Assembly: GCF_003095375.1 (NCBI RefSeq)
Contig: NZ_QEHR01000002.1
Coordinates: 62,001-126,000, forward strand
DNA: 64,000 bases
Direction of reading: 5' to 3'
DNA from: Marixanthomonas spongiae
Lineage (GTDB): Bacteria; Bacteroidota; Bacteroidia; Flavobacteriales; Flavobacteriaceae
Shown here: positions 62,622 to 64,000 of the stretch, piece by piece
Layout of the letters: the number at the start of each line of letters is the position of its first letter
Numbering within the stretch: position 1 is the first letter of the stretch
The notes under the pieces: generated by a model
Told to the model about the DNA's origin: nothing
Database searches by the model: none
Seen by the model: the letters and a program-made list of their open reading frames with translations, nothing else
Program-made: the position numbers and the translations under genes

Positions 62622-62778
62622 AACAGGAAAAACCCTTATTGAAAAAGGGGAAAAACCCCCTTGATATTTAAAACAAATCCCCGCATCTTTACACTTTATA
62701 AATCATTGCTAAATTAATTGGGGAGTTAATCATAGTGATTTTAGAAAGACCACTTGTTCTGAGTGGTCTTTTTTTATT
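62622..62778 (+). ncRNA. candidate small RNA unit 1
   Basis: AACAGGAAAAACCCTT (62622-62637) is followed 61 bp later by a promoter-like GCATCTTT (62683-62690), then the conserved core GGGGAGTTAAT (62720-62730). A strong terminator follows: AAAGACCACT, loop, AGTGGTCTTT and T run (62745-62776). No start codon suits a protein. The same order of parts recurs in unit 2, so the transcribed part would be about 62697-62776. Confidence 0.55.
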
Positions 62779-62793
62779 GCCTGTTTATATAAA

Positions 62794-62940
62794 AACAGGA
62801 AAAACCCTTTTTTATTTAGGTGGTTTTTCCTCTTGTACTGCACATGCTTTTACGGCATCTTTGTGATGGCTAATTTAACTGGGGAGTTAATTATAGCAAT
62901 TATAAGGGCTGCCAATTTTATGCGGACAGCCCTTTTCATT
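62794..62940 (+). ncRNA. candidate small RNA unit 2
   Basis: The exact 16-mer AACAGGAAAAACCCTT (62794-62809), GCATCTTT (62855-62862, again 61 bp on) and GGGGAGTTAAT (62881-62891) are repeated. A different terminator (AAGGGCTG 62904-62911, CAGCCCTT 62927-62934, then TTT) follows. A frame ATGGCTAATTTAACTGGGGA could encode a 25-residue hydrophobic peptide, but it runs through the terminator, so an RNA is preferred. Confidence 0.55.
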
Positions 62941-63021
62941 TAAAAATATATAGTTTATTTTTTAGCCATATACTATGAAAAAAACCTGCTTGAAGAAGGC
63001 AGGTTTTTTTAATTTTAAAGA

Positions 63022-63384
63022 ATGAACCCTGCCGAAAAATATATTTTAGATAGTCCAGAACCTTTTCGTTCGATTCTTGTTTACTTAAAAACACTCATCG
63101 AACAAGAAGTACCAAATACTGCATTGCTTTATAAATGGAACTTGCCATTTTATTATATAGGAAAAAAACAACCTTTTTGTTATCTCAATCATACCAAAGG
63201 ATATGTGGATATGGTTTTTTGGCACGGAGCACACTTGACGCAATACAAGAATCACTTGATCTCCGATGGGAGAAAACATATGAAGTCATTGCGCTATTAT
63301 ACCTTAGAAGAAGTCGATGAGAAAATTGTTGTGGAAATCTTAAAAGAGGCTTACGCTGTAAAAGATAAAAAATATTACAAATGA
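63022..63384 (+). CDS. DUF1801 domain protein
   Basis: The 120-residue protein begins MNPAEKYILDSPEPFRSILVYL and has the DUF1801/YdhG-like layout: LLYKWNLPFYYIGKKQPFCYLNHTKGYVDMVFWHG, then SLRYYTLEEVDEKIVVEILKEAY. The family has a compact alpha/beta fold with a hydrophobic pocket, and no activity is firmly known. Its 3' end overlaps the convergent kdsA gene by ten bases. Confidence 0.8.
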   Translation: MNPAEKYILDSPEPFRSILVYLKTLIEQEVPNTALLYKWNLPFYYIGKKQPFCYLNHTKGYVDMVFWHGAHLTQYKNHLISDGRKHMKSLRYYTLEEVDEKIVVEILKEAYAVKDKKYYK

Positions 63385-64000
63385 TTAATCGTTTTCCTTA
63401 TAGCCACCAAATCGGTTAGCAATTTTTCAAGTTTTGACAGGTCGAGCATATTGGCACCATCGCTTTTTGCGTTGGCCGGGTCAAAGTGGGTTTCAATAAA
63501 CAGGCCGTCTACTCCAGTGGCTATTCCGGCACGTGCGATGGTGCTTATCATTTCTGGACGGCCACCGGTTACCCCTACACTTTGATTGGGCTGTTGCAAA
63601 CTGTGGGTAACATCCAGTACGGTAGCAGCATATTGTTTCATCGTTGGAATACCCCTAAAATCCACCACCATATCTTGGTAGCCGAACATCGTTCCGCGGT
63701 CGGTGATCATTACCTTGTTGTTTCCGCTATCGGTTACCTTCTTCACTGTGTGCTGCATGCTCTCGGGGCTCATAAACTGCCCTTTTTTCAAGTTGACCAC
63801 TTTTCCGGTTTTCGCTGCGGCCACGACCAAATCGGTTTGGCGCACCAAAAAAGCCGGTATTTGCAACACATCTACAAATTCGGCAGCCATAGCGGCATCG
63901 CTGCTTTCATGAATGTCGGTCACGGTAGGGATATCGAAGGTTTCTGAAACTTTCTGTAGAATTGTCAACGCTTTCTCATCGCCAATACCGGTAAAACTGT
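63375..64000 (-). CDS. kdsA: 3-deoxy-8-phosphooctulonate synthase (partial)
   Basis: The reading runs to the window edge on the minus strand; the N-terminal part of the protein is missing. The frame continues upstream of the first possible start as FTGIGDEKALTILQKV, the usual KdsA sequence. It goes on with TDIHESSDAAMAAEFVDVLQIPAFLVRQTDLVVAAAKTG, FMSPESMQHTVKKV, ITDRGTMFGYQDMVVDFRG, PVFDVTHSLQQP-like and GLFIETHFDPANAKSDGANML motifs. KdsA condenses phosphoenolpyruvate and arabinose-5-phosphate to Kdo-8-phosphate, a precursor of lipopolysaccharide. The divalent-metal or Cys type cannot be told from this part. Confidence 0.93.
   Translation of the reverse strand, partial: SFTGIGDEKALTILQKVSETFDIPTVTDIHESSDAAMAAEFVDVLQIPAFLVRQTDLVVAAAKTGKVVNLKKGQFMSPESMQHTVKKVTDSGNNKVMITDRGTMFGYQDMVVDFRGIPTMKQYAATVLDVTHSLQQPNQSVGVTGGRPEMISTIARAGIATGVDGLFIETHFDPANAKSDGANMLDLSKLEKLLTDLVAIRKTINHL

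Noticed and set aside
62864-62943. Short hydrophobic peptide in RNA unit 2 as a type I toxin
   Set aside because: The frame passes through the terminator stem, and unit 1 lacks a usable start codon; conservation is better explained at RNA level. Not fully excluded.
63486-63947. 153-codon plus-strand frame opposite kdsA
   Set aside because: It mirrors a highly conserved enzyme; composition is His/Tyr-rich and matches no family.

Overview
The window looks like a chromosomal segment of a marine or soil-type member of the Flavobacteriaceae (Bacteroidota). The evidence is several secreted proteins ending in type IX secretion (T9SS) C-terminal sorting domains (YPNP motif, hydrophobic strand, basic tail), lipoproteins of the Bacteroidota style (GCSKDDD), AraC-type and TPR-LuxR-type regulators anchored in the membrane, HU-HIG type DNA-binding proteins, a tmRNA with tag GDNNYALAA, and TAnnTTTG-like promoter boxes. 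No rRNA, tRNA or CRISPR array was found. The species cannot be named from the sequence alone.

Layout. (1) 1-12.8 kb: a lipoprotein, then two modules in which a membrane TPR/LuxR-like regulator precedes genes for T9SS-exported repeat proteins (VPS10/BNR-like, FG-GAP, fibronectin type III). A third, decayed copy of the same module lies at 28.2-30.4 kb, where the regulator is a pseudogene but the exported FG-GAP protein is intact. (2) 12.9-28.1 kb: a long run of stress and housekeeping genes: a DUF1989 protein beside a GntA-like haem N-oxygenase homologue, SemiSWEET, a Rho-N-like small protein, flavodoxin-like and SDR oxidoreductases, MgtC, DUF421, a PaiB-like FMN protein, the non-homologous end-joining pair Ku-LigD, a Cys-rich copper-binding protein, an aldo/keto reductase, an erythromycin-esterase-like protein and an AI-2E/PerM transporter. 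(3) 30.8-35 kb: an orphan membrane protein, an AraC regulator and two HU-HIG proteins, with a striking array of three TTGTACAA palindromes exactly 22 bp apart. (4) 35.1-41.7 kb: a visibly AT-rich accessory island bracketed by two direct copies of a ~248-bp repeat. It holds a type IIG restriction-modification enzyme, an unknown small gene, two scars of type I specificity-subunit (HsdS) tails, one of them fused to a CoiA-like fragment, and a methyltransferase. (5) 41.9-50 kb: a 3D-domain lipoprotein, a run of cell-envelope proteins, and an ECF sigma factor, membrane TPR protein and TPR-CHAT protease that plausibly form one signalling unit. (6) 50.4-64 kb: an MFS transporter, a 1452-residue T9SS protein behind a membrane AraC regulator, tmRNA with a partial 3'-end duplication, a saccharopine/alanine dehydrogenase-like enzyme, a DUF3857 transglutaminase-like protein, two tandem small-RNA-like units, DUF1801, and the 3' part of kdsA cut by the window edge.

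Themes. Regulator-plus-exported-protein pairs occur four times (three TPR-LuxR, one AraC). The 20-bp element ACATGTCACGAAATGTCTAA survives unchanged between regulator and target in two modules even though the regulator beside one copy has decayed, which makes it a good candidate operator. The strongest candidates for an undescribed system are this TPR-LuxR/T9SS module family, the ECF-sigma/TPR/CHAT-protease set at 45.8-50 kb, and the tandem RNA units at 62.6-62.9 kb.
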